This document shows positions 1-10,320 of a stretch of DNA of 20,926 nt, piece by piece (within the stretch, counting starts at the first letter, position 1; the number at the start of each line of letters is the position of its first letter). Origin of the DNA: Piromyces finnis. Lineage: Eukaryota > Neocallimastigomycota > Neocallimastigomycetes > Neocallimastigales > Neocallimastigaceae. The position numbers were made by a program, and so were the translations under genes. The stretch is from contig MCFH01000179.1 in the NCBI GenBank assembly GCA_002104945.1, positions 1 to 20,926 on the forward strand, read 5' to 3'. The notes under the pieces are model-generated. The model did no database searches. It was not told the DNA's origin and saw only the letters and a program-made list of their open reading frames with translations.

Positions 1-790
1 ATTTAAAAATTCCTGTTCTAGTCCACTTCCTGTTTTTATATCAATTGTCAAAGAAGATATCTCTTCTAATATTTCTAATAATAATGGTAGTGATAAGAAG
101 CAGCTTATTATAAATGATATAATAAATGAAATACCTATTGATAGTAGAAATAATATAAAGCAACTATTTTCTGAGTATAGAGATGTAGTGGCAATAAAGA
201 CAGATGATTTAGGTCATTCTAAATTAATGCCACATAGAATAAATTTAGTTCCTGGAACCCAACCTATTAAACAACATGCATATAGATTATCTAAAGTGCA
301 AGCTGATGCATTAAAAATGAATTAATTAAGCTTATTGATAATAAATTATTGTTCCTTCTAGTTCGTCATGGTCATCCCCAGTAGTCTTAGTACCTAAGAA
401 GAATAATCAAATAAGAATGTGTGTTGACTATAGAAAGGTAAATAATTGCACTATAAAAGATGCATATGCACTTCCCTTGTATGATGATATTTTATACTAT
501 GTGGGTAATGCTACTATTTTATCTACTATTGATTTGTTTTCGGGTTATCATCAAATACCTATGCATCCTGATGATAGAGACATAACTTGCTTCACTACCA
601 TATATGGAAATTTTAATTTCCAAGTTATGCCTTTTGGACTTTGTAATGCACCGGCCACTTTTCAACGTGAAATGAATCGTATATTTTTTGATTTAATTGG
701 TGTATGTGTATTTGTTTATATAGATGACCTTGTTATTTATTCTAATTCATTGGAGCAACATTATGAAGACATCAAAAAGGTTTTTAAAAT
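1..790. repeat. Left arm of about 790-bp inverted repeat at the contig end
   Basis: Bases 1-790 are the reverse complement of 821-1609, so position 1 pairs with 1609 and the midpoint is near 805. The unpaired centre is about 30 bases. Differences are nearly all one-base insertions or deletions, such as five versus six A near 315 and a missing A near 348. Each arm keeps the reading frame where the other loses it. The arm starts exactly at base 1 of the window. That pattern suits one molecule read on both strands and joined, rather than an old duplication. Confidence 0.93.
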
Positions 791-806
791 GTCTACATTA
801 ATTTAA
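417..806 (+). pseudogene. Mirror copy of element A reverse transcriptase core
   Basis: This plus-strand frame encodes the palm of a Ty3/gypsy reverse transcriptase. It has the DLFSGYHQI block (first catalytic Asp), MPFGLCNAPATFQ (substrate-binding block) and YIDD with both catalytic aspartates at 717-728. The frame stops in the palindrome centre, just after the YIDD helix, so thumb, RNase H and integrase are absent. It is the inverted duplicate of the minus-strand copy at 821-1609 and keeps frame in places where that copy is broken. I treat it as a duplicate of element A pol, probably artefactual, not as a separate gene. Confidence 0.85.
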
Positions 807-820
807 ACTTATTATGTAAA

Positions 821-1609
821 ATTTTAAAAACCTTTTTGATGTCTTCATAATGTTGCTCCAATGAATTAGAATAAATAACAAGGTCTATCTATATAAACAA
901 ATACACATACACCAATTAAATCAAAAATATACGATTCATTCACGTTGAAAAGTGGCCGGTGCATTACAAAGTCCAAAAGGCATAACTTGGAAATTAAAAA
1001 TTTCCATATATGGTAGTGAAGCAAGTTATGTCTCTATCATCAGGATGCATAGGTATTTGATGATAACCCGAAAACAAATCAATAGTAGATAAAATAGTAG
1101 CATTACCACATAGTATAAAATATCATCATACAAGGGAAGTGCATATGCACTTTTATAGTGCAATTATTTACCTTTCTATAGTCAACACACATTCTTATTT
1201 GATTATTCTTCTTAGGTACTAAGACTACTGGGGATGACCATGACGAACTAGAAGGAACAATTAATTTATTATCAATAAGCTTAATTAATTCATTTTTTAA
1301 TGCATCAGCTTGCACTTTAGATAATCTATATGCATGTTGTTTAATAGGTTGGGTTCCAGGAACTAAATTTATTCTATGTGGCATTAATTTAGAATGACCT
1401 AAATCATCTGTCTTTATTGCCACTACATCTCTATACTCAGAAAATAGTTGCTTTATATTATTTCACTATCAATAGGTATTTATTTTATTATATCATTTAT
1501 AATAAGCTGCTTCTTATCACTACCATTATTATTAGAAATATTAGAAGAGATATCTTCTTTGACAATTGATATAAAAACAGGAAGTGGACTAGAACAGGAA
1601 TTTTTAAAT
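821..1609. repeat. Right arm of about 790-bp inverted repeat
   Basis: This is the partner of bases 1-790. It is the arm continuous with the rest of element A to the right, so it is probably the true genomic copy. Against the left arm it lacks single bases near 1149, 1105, 943 and 929, and carries one extra T near 1000. Substitutions are rare. Confidence 0.93.
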
Positions 1610-1660
1610 AAAGCATTATCATCAGATTTATAACTATTTTTAGTAGTAATATTATTAGGA
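821..1660 (-). CDS. Element A reverse transcriptase, N-terminal half (frame-broken, cut at palindrome)
   Basis: Read on the minus strand, this continues from the protease of element A. It begins with a short connector ending LFSEYRDVVA, then the RT finger region (PHRINLVPGT, WSSPVVLVPKK, RMCVDYRKVNN) typical of Ty3/gypsy pol. An intact frame covers 1423-1103. A missing base near 1149 ends it before the catalytic blocks, which are legible only by shifting frame (A-block near 1070, YIDD near 890). It stops at 821 in the palindrome centre, so RNase H and integrase of element A are not in the window. In the cell this enzyme would copy element RNA to cDNA in a Gag particle. Family assignment is secure; whether the breaks are biological is not. 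Confidence 0.88.
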
Positions 1661-1849
1661 CATAAGATATATTACTTTCACAGTTATTTATAAAATCAGA
1701 AACTCTTAAATTGGAAATTTTATCAGGAGCATTATTATTAGAACACACATTATTAAATTTACTCAACTCGTACTCTATATATTTTTATCATCATCTTTAT
1801 TAATATTATTTGAATTATTAAAATTACATCATAGAGTAAATGTGTTAAT

Positions 1850-2402
1850 TTAATACATTCATTATTATATTAACATGTAATAAAGAATCGTCAACTAAAT
1901 TTAAAATAAAATTATTTCTTTTCAATGTAGCAATTCCAACAAGTACATCAAAGATATCATCTTTTTCTACCTCTCTAAAGTATCTGTAAATGTGTGATTT
2001 CCAATTGTAATCTTAAGTTCATAGATATTTGAATCAATAGAACTATTTGAGTACACTTGAAATATCTTTTCAGATACTCTACCAACTGGTTAATTTCTTG
2101 ATATTGAATTTCTTTAGTGCAGCAGTAGTAATTAGGTTTACACTAGCACAAGAATCTAAGAATATTTCCGATGGTCGATTTTCTATAAATCCATTAACCT
2201 TAATGACTTTATGACTTCCAATAACAGTCATAACATTTATTAGAGATTTCTTATCAATTTCTTTTAATTTCAAAGCTTTAATAAATTCGGATCTAAATTT
2301 CGGAAATAAATCTAAAAGATAACCTAACTTTGTTACTACATCAGTAGAGGCAACTTCTTTTATTAAATCATTGATTTTGAAATCATCAATTAATTCCATC
2401 AT
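1850..2402 (-). CDS. Element A retroviral-type aspartic protease (frame-broken)
   Basis: The frame from 2402 to about 2085 carries a lead-in with a LLDLFPKFRSEF block, similar to FGQLL-APKLR ahead of the protease in element B. Next come a strand-turn (NGFIENRPSEIF) and the active-site segment FLDSCASVNLIT. The catalytic triplet reads Asp-Ser-Cys where aspartic proteases normally have Asp-Ser/Thr-Gly. After a one-base slip near 2085 the rest continues in another frame with DVLVGIATL, matching the conserved strand near the protease C-terminus. The protein would cut the Gag-Pol polyprotein as a dimer. Confidence in the family is good; activity with the Cys is unknown. Confidence 0.75.
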
Positions 2403-2409
2403 TTTAATA

Positions 2410-2980
2410 TGTTTTTCTAATTTTGGATTACTAGTTTTACTCAGAGATTGGATTTCTTTATACTATCATTTAAATTATTCTTTATTTCATTTAATTTTTC
2501 TTGTTTACTTAATTTTTTTGCATTTGAAATATTGGGTTTATTTATAACAGACAAATCTAAGTAATTTAATTTATTTGTTTTACTAGTATCATTAGTGGTT
2601 TCTAAGACTTTATCACTTTTGTTATTTCCTTTGTTAATATTATCATCTAAAACTATTATTTCTGATTCTTTAATTGATTTCACATCTTCAGAAAAAGATA
2701 CCTGTTTTTCCTTCTTTGGATTATTATCTGGACTTTTATTTTCATTCATAGTATTGGTTTCAATAGTTTCCTCTAATGTGGTATCTTCATCCATAGCTAC
2801 GCTTTTATTAGTTTTATTATTGTTCATTTTCCGTTTAGCTAATTTTAAAGCAGGTGTGCTAAAAGGAATAGGGTTTTTTTTTAATTTTTTTCGGTATCTT
2901 TAAATGGTGTTAACCTTTTAGACTTATTTAATTTTTCATTCTTCTGAGTAACAGCTACCACTTCATTATCTTCACCTATA
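2410..2980 (-). CDS. Element A charged linker between nucleocapsid and protease
   Basis: A frame of 128 residues (2827-2441) is rich in Lys, Asn, Glu and Asp (KKEKQVSFSEDVKSIKESE and similar) with no hydrophobic domain. In frame just upstream the text reads STPALKLAKRKMN, and before that, after a slip, EDNEVVAVTQKNEKLNK. Element B has a matching LTPALRKVKHKN at the equivalent place. I do not recognise a domain. Its place between the zinc-knuckle/Asn-rich part of Gag and the protease suggests a flexible Gag-Pol spacer. The ATG at 2827 is probably internal to the polyprotein, not a real start. Confidence 0.55.
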
Positions 2981-4330
2981 TGGCAGTACTCATTTTTATT
3001 TTCTTGTTGTCTATCATAATATTGTTTTTTATATTTAATGTCTTACAATTTCTTATCATATTATTATTATTAGATGTACAACTTCTATCACACCCACAAG
3101 AATTATTTAATATTCCATAATCTTTCTCATAAACATTATTGTTGTTTTCCTTGTACTTATCATTATCTTTATTAATATTATTAATATTGTTACATTTATA
3201 TTCGTTGATATTATTATAAATATTTTCACAATTTATATTAAAATCTTTATTATTATTATTATCATCATAATTATTATACTTAGTAGCATAAACATCATAG
3301 TTATTTTTCATCATATATATAGTTATCCTTATTATCACTAATATCATAATTATTATCATTGTGTTTAATATCATAAACATAAGTATTATTGTCATATATA
3401 TATTATTATTATTATTAATATCATAAGAATTGTTATTATTTATTATTATTATTATTATTATTAATATCATAAGATATTATTATTATTATTATTATTATTA
3501 TTAGTATCATTATAAATAAAATTAGTATTAGGATTGTTGTTAAAATTAACATTATGACTATCATAGAAATAATTATTCCCATTTAGTTCATTATTATTAT
3601 TATGAACATACATAATATTTTCATTTATTTCATCATTTGAATCAAAAGAATTGCCAAACTTGGTTTGATTACTGGGAGTTGTCCTTCTCCATAGACTAGT
3701 TTAAATTATTTGATTCAGATGGATTGTTTAAATTTATTTTGGTTGCTTTATTGTAATTATTTTCTGGAAGGTCTTACTATAATAATTATTATAATATTGA
3801 TTATTTAATTGATTAGGGTAATTATTATTAATATTGTTCCTGTTATCACTATCATTAATGTTGTTCCTCATATTATTCTTATTAACATTACTGACGTTAT
3901 TAAATGTATTATTGTTCATTGTGTTGTTTTTATTATAAACTATTAAAACCATTATTATTATATCCATTATATCCAATAGTTATTATAATTATTGTAGCTA
4001 TTAATATTATTACTTTCATTATAATTGTAATTTCCATTTGGATTAAAATTACCTTTCTTATAATCATTATTGGTGTACATATAATAATTGTTATTCATAT
4101 TATTATAGTTATTTTTATGATAATAATCCATATAATTATTTTCATTAATATTTCTATTATCCTTTTGGTTGTTGTTATTAGTATTAGTGTTAAATCCATT
4201 TAAATAACTATTATTGTTGTAATTATTGTTATCATTATTATTATATAAATTTCCATATCTGTTATAAGAATTTCTTTGATTATTAAATTGATTAAAATTA
4301 TTGAAATTATTGAAATTATTTCTTTCTCTT
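2976..4330 (-). CDS. Element A asparagine-rich Gag extension
   Basis: Right after the zinc knuckle the minus-strand frame becomes almost pure Asn with Tyr, Ser, Gly and Asp (NNFNNFNNFNQFNNQ, then blocks of N4-N6) for about 120 residues to 3967. It carries on in other frames, with poly-Asn blocks recognisable to about 2990. Some stretches read as poly-Ile in the shifted frame because the DNA is AAT/ATT repeats. Near the end a Cys cluster CGCDRSC (about 3110-3090) is embedded. The tract is absent from element B. It is probably disordered; at protein level it resembles low-complexity tracts of A+T-rich genomes. Confidence 0.6.
3474..3503. repeat. (ATT)n trinucleotide run
   Basis: About ten uninterrupted ATT units lie here, with shorter runs at about 3400-3418 and 3432-3462. 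They sit in the Asn-rich extension of element A and read as AAT (Asn) codons on the coding strand. Confidence 0.9.
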
Positions 4331-5150
4331 TTATTTGGGCATTCACTAGCTTTATGTCTCATTTGCTTGCAATAGTAACATCTGATACTCCGGAAGTTAC
4401 TATTATTAAAGTACACATTTTCATAATTTCTTGGGATACCTGGATAGGATCTTCCGATAGGCTTTTCTTGTACATAATTTGAATAAGAGTTATTAAAATT
4501 GCTATGGTTAATATTAACATTATCATCATCTACTAATCCTCTATATAACGGATGGTTTAACAAAACATTTCGAGTATTTTTTGTATTTTGGTATACCATA
4601 GAAATATTGTTAGTTTCAGTACTTTCTAGGGTTCTTCTTTCGGCTTTCTCAGCCTTTTCAGCAACTTTAAAAGCTTCAGATAATGTTTCACATTCGGCTA
4701 ATATAACTTGGGAGTGTGGATAAACTCTTTTCTTAATAGAGTTTAAATAGTCATCCACAGAAATAATTTTCATAAAATCTCTTTCCAAGCGGTGGTAAAG
4801 AGTTAAGTATTTATAGTTGAAGCTTTTTATAGTTTCATTTTGTTTAATTTTTAATGTTTTTAATACTGAACATTTATCCCCTGGTTTTATTTCCAGATAA
4901 TCTTCAATAGCAGATTGTACCTCTTTATAAGTAGGATACCTTTTAACGTTATTATGAGAGGTACATAAAGATTTAAAACATTCTTGATATCCGCTTCAAC
5001 GGCAACTTTTAACCACACAAATATTCTAGAGGGCTCTTGTATATCATGGATCTCCATGACACTTATAAAATCCTCCATCCAAGAATCAATATCCTTTCCA
5101 TAATCGCAGAGGTATGGAAGGTCTCTTTTTACTTTAGTGGCGTCAACCAT
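4330..5150 (-). CDS. Element A Gag: capsid-like region and zinc knuckle (frame-broken)
   Basis: The start is the ATG at 5150 (MVDATKVKRDLP), the first in the leader, about 230 bases after the primer site. The first about 60 residues (DIDSWMEDFISVMEIHDI, RIFVWLKVAVEADIK) look like the helical entry of retrotransposon Gag. After a slip near 4970 it continues with LTLYHRLERDF, DDYLNSIKKRVYP and a Glu/Ala/Lys helix (AFKVAEKAEKAERR), the usual end of a Ty3/gypsy capsid domain. A CCHC knuckle C-X2-C-X4-H-X4-C (CYYCKQMRHKASEC) is at 4382-4341. It would form the particle and bind element RNA. The Asn-rich extension follows directly. Confidence 0.82.
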
Positions 5151-5383
5151 TTTAATTATTTATTTATTTTAAAATAAATTTATATAATAACTTCTTATAT
5201 ATTATTGTTATAATAATTTTATATATATAAATAATATTTGTGTAAATTAATAGTTTTATAGTAGAAAGTTTTATTTATATAAAAGAACTTATTTTAATTA
5301 AAAGTAATAAAATAAATAAAAAAAATAAATATAATTAGAATAGAAATAATACTATTAATGTTTCATATTATTCAATATTGCTA
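5151..5383 (-). other. Element A untranslated leader
   Basis: About 230 bases between primer site and Gag ATG, nearly all A and T, with no reading frame or clear structure. The ATG at 5150 is the first that opens a long frame. Confidence 0.6.
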
Positions 5384-5401
5384 CGCCCGGATTCTCCACC
5401 A
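5384..5401 (-). other. Element A primer-binding site
   Basis: On the minus strand this reads TGGTGGAGAATCCGGGCG, seven bases inside the LTR end. Starting with TGG, it is complementary to a tRNA 3' end ...ATTCTCC-A-CCA, so the primer would have GGAGAAT as its 5' acceptor strand. The tRNA identity (a Leu or Ser type is possible) cannot be settled from this window. Confidence 0.78.
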
Positions 5402-5408
5402 AATTTTA

Positions 5409-6161
5409 TGATGCAATATATTTCAAAAACACCATAAATAATAATATTATGAACGTTAGCAATAGGGAATGATATATGAATAATATATTAGTTAATATTG
5501 TATTTATTTCTATTTTATAATAATAAAAATAAATAATAAAAATAATAAATTTTATAAAATATAATTAAATAGATTTTGGTTTAAAGATTCTTTATTTAAT
5601 TAGTATTATTATTATGATTATAACATTAATAACATTCAATACTAATAGGATCGAAAGTTATTATTGAATAAATATAAATAGTAAAATATAATGTGAAATA
5701 TAAAAATATGTTGATAAAAGTATTATTAATGATAAAATATAACTTTTCTGAAATAATAAAAATAAACAATAAATATTCTTTCTTTTATAATTAATATTTA
5801 AACGGAATGAAATATAATAAATACTAAATACGTAATTATTAACCTAAAACTAACTTAAACTAAAACTATTAATATAAAAATAAAATAAAACTAATACTTA
5901 AAACTAAAATATCAAATATTATTTATAAATGAAAAGTTCTCCCTCCTTTGATATCTTCTGCTTTAACACTCCCTTTTATATCTTTTCCTTTCTTGTGTAA
6001 CTAATTATTCTAATGTATGTGTAACATTTGCGTCATAATAATTTATACTAATATAGTTTAATTATTATTATCATTAGTAATTGTATATACAATTTATAAA
6101 AGGATTAGATATTATTCATAAAATATTTAAAATATTATATTTTTCTATGCATCTTGTATCA
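5409..6161 (-). repeat. Element A 5' LTR (753 bp)
   Basis: The plus-strand edges are TGATGCAA (5409) and TTGTATCA (6161), a near-perfect short inverted repeat with TG...CA ends. The inner edge lies seven bases from the primer site. Only one copy is in the window because element A is cut at the palindrome, so the boundary rests on the terminal motif and the abutting LTR of element B. The sequence is A+T-rich with a pyrimidine-rich patch at about 5938-6000. Confidence 0.75.
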
Positions 6162-6165
6162 ACAA

Positions 6166-6863
6166 TGTTATGGTTCGAGGAATTTAGTTTATTTATAAAA
6201 TATTAATAAATTTATAATACTCAAAAATAATATTAAAATAAATAAGAAAAATTGTTTTATTAATAAATTGTTTTATTAAATATTAAATATATAAATTAAA
6301 AAATAAAATAAAAATAAAAATAAAATTATCTTTCTCTAATTCTTATAATATACACCTTTTTATACTTTTGTAAAAAATTAAGTAGTGTTAATTAAAAGAA
6401 TTAGTCTTTAATTATTTACATTAATTTTAGTATTTAAATTACTTTTAATTAAATAATAAAATTACATTACTATTATAATAAATTATATACATATTATTAA
6501 ATTGATTAACATACATTAAAAGTTTACTTTAAATATATTTAACTAAAGAATTTTACTATTTTACAGAAATATTATTCATAATTTTAATTAATAAAAATTC
6601 ATTAACTTGATAAATTAAACTAAAAGTTCAATAAACTATAATTTCATATATATATTATTATTATTACTAAATTAATTTTTAATTTAATAAAATAAAATTT
6701 AAGTTCAATAAAAATAATATTAATAATTTTAAATATAATTTAATGTATACATTAATTTACAAATAAGAATATTGTAAAGTTTTCATACATTTAGGAACAA
6801 TAATGGATTAGGTCATAATCATTAATTATGACAAGAATAACATTATTTGTTGGTTCCTTAACA
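6166..6863 (-). repeat. Element B 3' LTR (698 bp)
   Basis: It begins TGTTATGG at 6166 and ends TTAACA at 6863, with TGTTA/TAACA inverted ends. It matches 12972-13689 over its whole length. Most differences are homopolymer indels plus some substitutions, roughly 90-95% identity by eye. The terminal text TTTGTTGGTTCCTTAACA is identical in both. Confidence 0.95.
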
Positions 6864-6886
6864 AGTGCCCCCACGAAGACTCTTGC
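6864..6886 (-). other. Element B polypurine-tract region
   Basis: On the minus strand, between the integrase stop codon (6887-6889) and the 3' LTR, the text contains GTGGGGGCACT directly followed by TGTTAAGG of the LTR. It is the only G-rich run here and sits where plus-strand DNA synthesis is primed in LTR elements. It is shorter and less purely purine than the textbook tract. Confidence 0.65.
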
Positions 6887-7985
6887 TTACGCAAAAGCAG
6901 AGTTAAACTTTACAATGTTCTTAAGATGAACATTTCGGTTCATCTGAATTCCAGTGGATATATCAGCTAAAGTAACGTATTGAATTGTTTCTTGACAACT
7001 TTGAGTGGTCCAACGAAATAAGGCTCTAACTTCGTTCGATTAAAATTTCTAACTAATACTAGATCACCGATATGGATATTTTTGCCCTTAGTCATACTTT
7101 GTTTTTCTTCCCTTCTAGTAGCCCAGTATTTATTCGCATTTTTAATATTTTCACAAGCTTCCAACGTCCACCTGTAATGATTAATAAACTTCTCAAGTAA
7201 GATTTCATCCGAAGACTGATTAATACCCTTAGTAGGTCTGGCGGCAATATCAAAGGGTTGCTGATCTTCTCTTCCTAAACCAATTCAAAACTAGAATGGT
7301 TTGTGACAGTATTTTTAGTAGTTCTGAGCGCCCAAAGAGCAGAAGGCAAAATTCATCCCAATCCTTGTTTTCTTTCCAAGCAGTCTTAGAAGCTTTCCAA
7401 TTTCTTTGTTTCTATTTTCAGTCAAACCATTACTTTCAGGATGATAAGTTGAGACAAACTTGACATAGACATCATATAAGTCCAGGAAAACTTTGGTCAT
7501 ATCTGAGGTAAATTGGACACCGTTATCGGTTGTAATGACTTGTGGTACTCCATGCCGAGAGAAAACATTGATTAAAAATTTTATGACATCCTTTGAAGTG
7601 ATATTTCGGTGGGTTCTGCTTCGACCCATTTTGTGAAATGATCCACTGCAACTATAATATATTGGTTATTGTTACGAGTTTTTACCAATGGACCAATGAT
7701 ATCTAAACCCAGATGAGTGAAAGGAGCTTCAACCTCAGTTGGAAGATTTTCGTAGGTTCTGGATATGGTTGAGGGCGATTAAGTTGGCATTTTTCACATT
7801 TGGCTACAACTCTTCGAATATCATTAACCATGTCGTTCCAATAATAGCTTTTTCTCAGACGTTGATAAGTTTTATAATATCCTTCATGTCCAATGTTATG
7901 AGCTTCCAAAATCAATTTCAGCTTTTCATTGGTTTCCGTGATCAGTTTTCGATAATTCCTTCCATCAATAAAGTAATCCACCCAT
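6887..7985 (-). CDS. Element B integrase (frame-broken)
   Basis: The N-terminal zinc domain is in 7981-7703 (His pair in AHNIGHEG, then CEKC: an HHCC module). The DDE core follows in two frames: LDIIGP near 7710 (first Asp), TTDNGVQFTSD near 7520 (second Asp) and NGLTENRNKEI near 7430 (Glu), preceded by VFSRHGVPQVI. The C-terminal part includes ACENIKNANKYW, IHIGDLVLVRNF and LEPYFVGPLKV, a GPY/F module common in Ty3/gypsy integrases. The tail GIQMNRNVHLKNIV runs to the stop at 6887. I see no chromodomain. It would insert element cDNA into the genome. Slips lie near 7970, 7730, 7630, 7330 and between 7320 and 7160. Confidence 0.92.
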
Positions 7986-9710
7986 CTATTTTGGTGAACT
8001 TTTCTTCAACAAATTCTTTAATTACCTTAGATAGCATGGTTTCTTCTATACCTTTATTAATTTTAGTAGCTAACACTTCCTTATCTTTGTCATTTCTCAT
8101 TCGAGACAGTGCATCTGCTACAACATTCTTTTTACCTTGTTCATAACGAATATCAACTCCTAGCATACTAGCTGTTAAACACCATCTTGTTTGTCTTGCA
8201 TTGTTTGGCTCCTTATTTTTAAATAATCCAATTAATGGTTTATGATCAGTATAGACGATAGTCTTGAATGGACTTCCCATTATATAAGGCTTTAATTTAG
8301 TAATGCAGTAAAATAAGGCAGTCCCTTCCAAGTCAGTAATTCCATAATTTTTTTCTGCTTTCGTCAGACTTCGGCTAATATAATGAATTGGATGTTCAAT
8401 ATCTGTGCCTTCCTTTTGTAATAATACTCCTCCGATTCCTTCATACGATGCATCTGTTCGGATTATAAATTCTTTCTCAAAATCAGGGAATTTCAGAATA
8501 GGCGCATTAATTAACTTTTCTTTCAATATAATAAAACTCTCTTGTTGTTCATTACACCATTTGAAAGGAACACCTTTTCTAAGCAGCTTACACAAGGGAG
8601 CAGTAAGTTTAGCATAATTAGGAATAAAATCTCTATAATATCCAATTGAACCTAGGAATGATCTTAATTCATGGATATTCGAAGGAGGTTTCCAATTTTT
8701 TATAGCTTGGATTTTGTTATCTAATGGTTTAAGACCTTCTGTAGTTAAACGATGGCCTAACACGTCAACTTCAGTTTGCATAAAATGACATTTTTCAATA
8801 TTGATTTTTAGTTTGTTTTCCCGGAAAATTGCTAAAACTTGATTTATATGTTCAATATGTTCTTCAATATCTTTGAATAGATCAGAATATCATCAATGAA
8901 GTTATAAACACACTTTCCAATTAACGGAAACAGAATCCGATTCATCTCCCTCTGAAATGTAGCGGGTGCTCCAGTGAGACCAAAAGGCATAACCTTGAAT
9001 TGGTAATTTCCAAACTTAGTTGTAAAACTTGTCAATTCAACGCTTTCTTCATCCATAAGGATTTGATGATAGCCGGAATATAAGTCCATAGTAGTGAATA
9101 TAGTTGCACCATGTAAACTATCAAATATCTCATCTATAAAAGGAATTGAATAGGCATCCTTTTCAGACAAATCATTAACTCTTCGATAGTCCACGCACAT
9201 TCTCCATTTCCCATTATGCTTCGGGACCAAAACCACCGGAGAAGACCATTCCGAGTACGATGGCTCAATTAGCTTTTTATTAATCAATTTAGACAATTCT
9301 TCCTTAAGTATATCAGATTTGAACTTGGCTAACCTATATGATCTTTGTTTAATTGGCTTTGCTCCTGGCTTTAAATTAATCTTATGGGGAGTTAAATTCG
9401 AAGGTGTTAGTTCTTCAGAAGAAGTAGCAATAATTTCAATATTCTCTTCCAATATCCGAACAATTTGTTCTCGATACTTTTCATTAAGAGTCTCAGTAAA
9501 ATTTTTATTGTGAATATATTCTGAAGGTGGTAAACCTTCAATTTTTTTCAAATCACTTTTAAAATCTTCATCACCGACTCTACGTATCATACACATAATC
9601 TTTTCTTCATCATCATTTGTTATTAATTGGAGCAATATCTTCAATAAATCCATTTGAATTAAATCTGCAAAGACTATAGCGAAGTGGTGGATAAATAAGT
9701 TGTTATCCAT
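7985..9710 (-). CDS. Element B reverse transcriptase and RNase H (one frameshift)
   Basis: The first frame (9710-8870) has the full RT finger and palm: INLKPGAKPIKQ, WSSPVVLVPKHNGKWRMC, MDLYSGYHQI (first Asp), MPFGLTGAPATFQ and FIDDILIY (two Asp, 8900-8889). The usual YxDD tyrosine is Phe here. After a slip near 8870, the second frame (8781-7985) gives the connection (DVLGHRLTTEGL, LRSFLGSIGYYRDFIPNY) and RNase H with IRTDASYEGIGG, DLEGTALFYCI, VYTDHKPL and VVADALSR, the four acidic positions of Ty3/gypsy RNase H. Substrate is the element RNA and its hybrid with new DNA, inside the Gag particle. All catalytic acids are present. One missing or added base is the only visible defect. Confidence 0.95.
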
Positions 9711-10320
9711 TTGGGTTTTAAATTAATTAACATATCATAAAAGGGGTCTTCTTTATCCACCACTCTAAAATCAGCAGTGATTGTAAGATCATTTATCTGG
9801 ACCGGTACTCTAATAATTATGCCTTCCGAATAGTCATCATTTTTAGTAGCTAAACGTATTCTTCCACAACTCAATCCAATAGATTCATATTGATGGGGAA
9901 GTTTATCTAAATATTTTTTTGTTATAATACTTAAGTTGCTACAGGAATCAACTAATAATTTACCTGGTACCCCATCAACCGTTGCATCTACCATAGCGAT
10001 ATCTTCTTCTGATACTTCTTTACTTTTGCTTACATACGAATGATCTACATTATTTACTAATACCGAAGTAGCATTAAAATTCTCCAGAGCTCCCACAATT
10101 TTTGTGTTTTCTTTTCCAGTTTAAGACCTTGTGACACTTGCGTTCGTAACTTTGGAGCCGAGTTAAGTAATTGACCAAAAGTAATATTGCATTTTGTTTC
10201 GTTAAGATCTTTAACTACATTATATTCTTCCGTATCTGCTATCATTTGAATATTTCTAGCAGTTTTCTTAACCTTCGATTCTGCAGGTTTTTCTTTCTTT
10301 TGCTCTTTCATTAATTTATT
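9674..10320 (-). CDS. Element B protease with FGQLL lead-in (frame-broken)
   Basis: The lead-in frame (10311-10090) has a Lys/Glu-rich start and then NITFGQLLNSAPKLRTQVSQ, a block often seen just before the protease in fungal Ty3/gypsy polyproteins and matched in element A. After a slip near 10080 the protease follows: VDGVPGKLLVDSCSNLSIIT (active-site Asp), RIRLATKNDD, VPVQINDLTITADFRVV and DPFYDMLI, the strand order of retropepsins. As in element A the catalytic triplet is Asp-Ser-Cys, not Asp-Ser/Thr-Gly. A further slip near 9720 joins it to the RT frame. It would process Gag-Pol as a dimer. Confidence 0.82.

Larger units (their letters stand above)
821..6161 (-). mobile_element. Element A: Ty3/gypsy LTR retrotransposon, 5' part
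   Basis: In minus-strand order this holds the 5' LTR (6161-5409), a 7-base gap, a primer-binding site (5401-5384), a leader of about 230 bases, Gag (from 5150), an Asn-rich tract of over 1 kb, a charged linker, protease and the first half of RT. The remainder is lost at the palindrome. Domain order Gag-PR-RT is that of Ty3/gypsy elements; integrase position cannot be checked here. The layout closely parallels element B, so the two belong to related families. Confidence 0.87.

Noticed and set aside
417-806. A separate plus-strand reverse transcriptase gene
   Set aside because: It is the inverted duplicate of the minus-strand RT at 821-1609 and begins at the contig edge, so it is not an independent locus.
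2976-3470. Minus-strand poly-Ile opening of a 164-residue frame
   Set aside because: ATT repeats give poly-Ile in one frame and poly-Asn in another; the Asn frame fits the neighbouring Gag text.
3904-4203. Plus-strand Ile/Val-rich frame that looks like a membrane protein
   Set aside because: It is the antisense of the AAT/AAC Asn-codon tract of element A; hydrophobic frames appear automatically on that strand.
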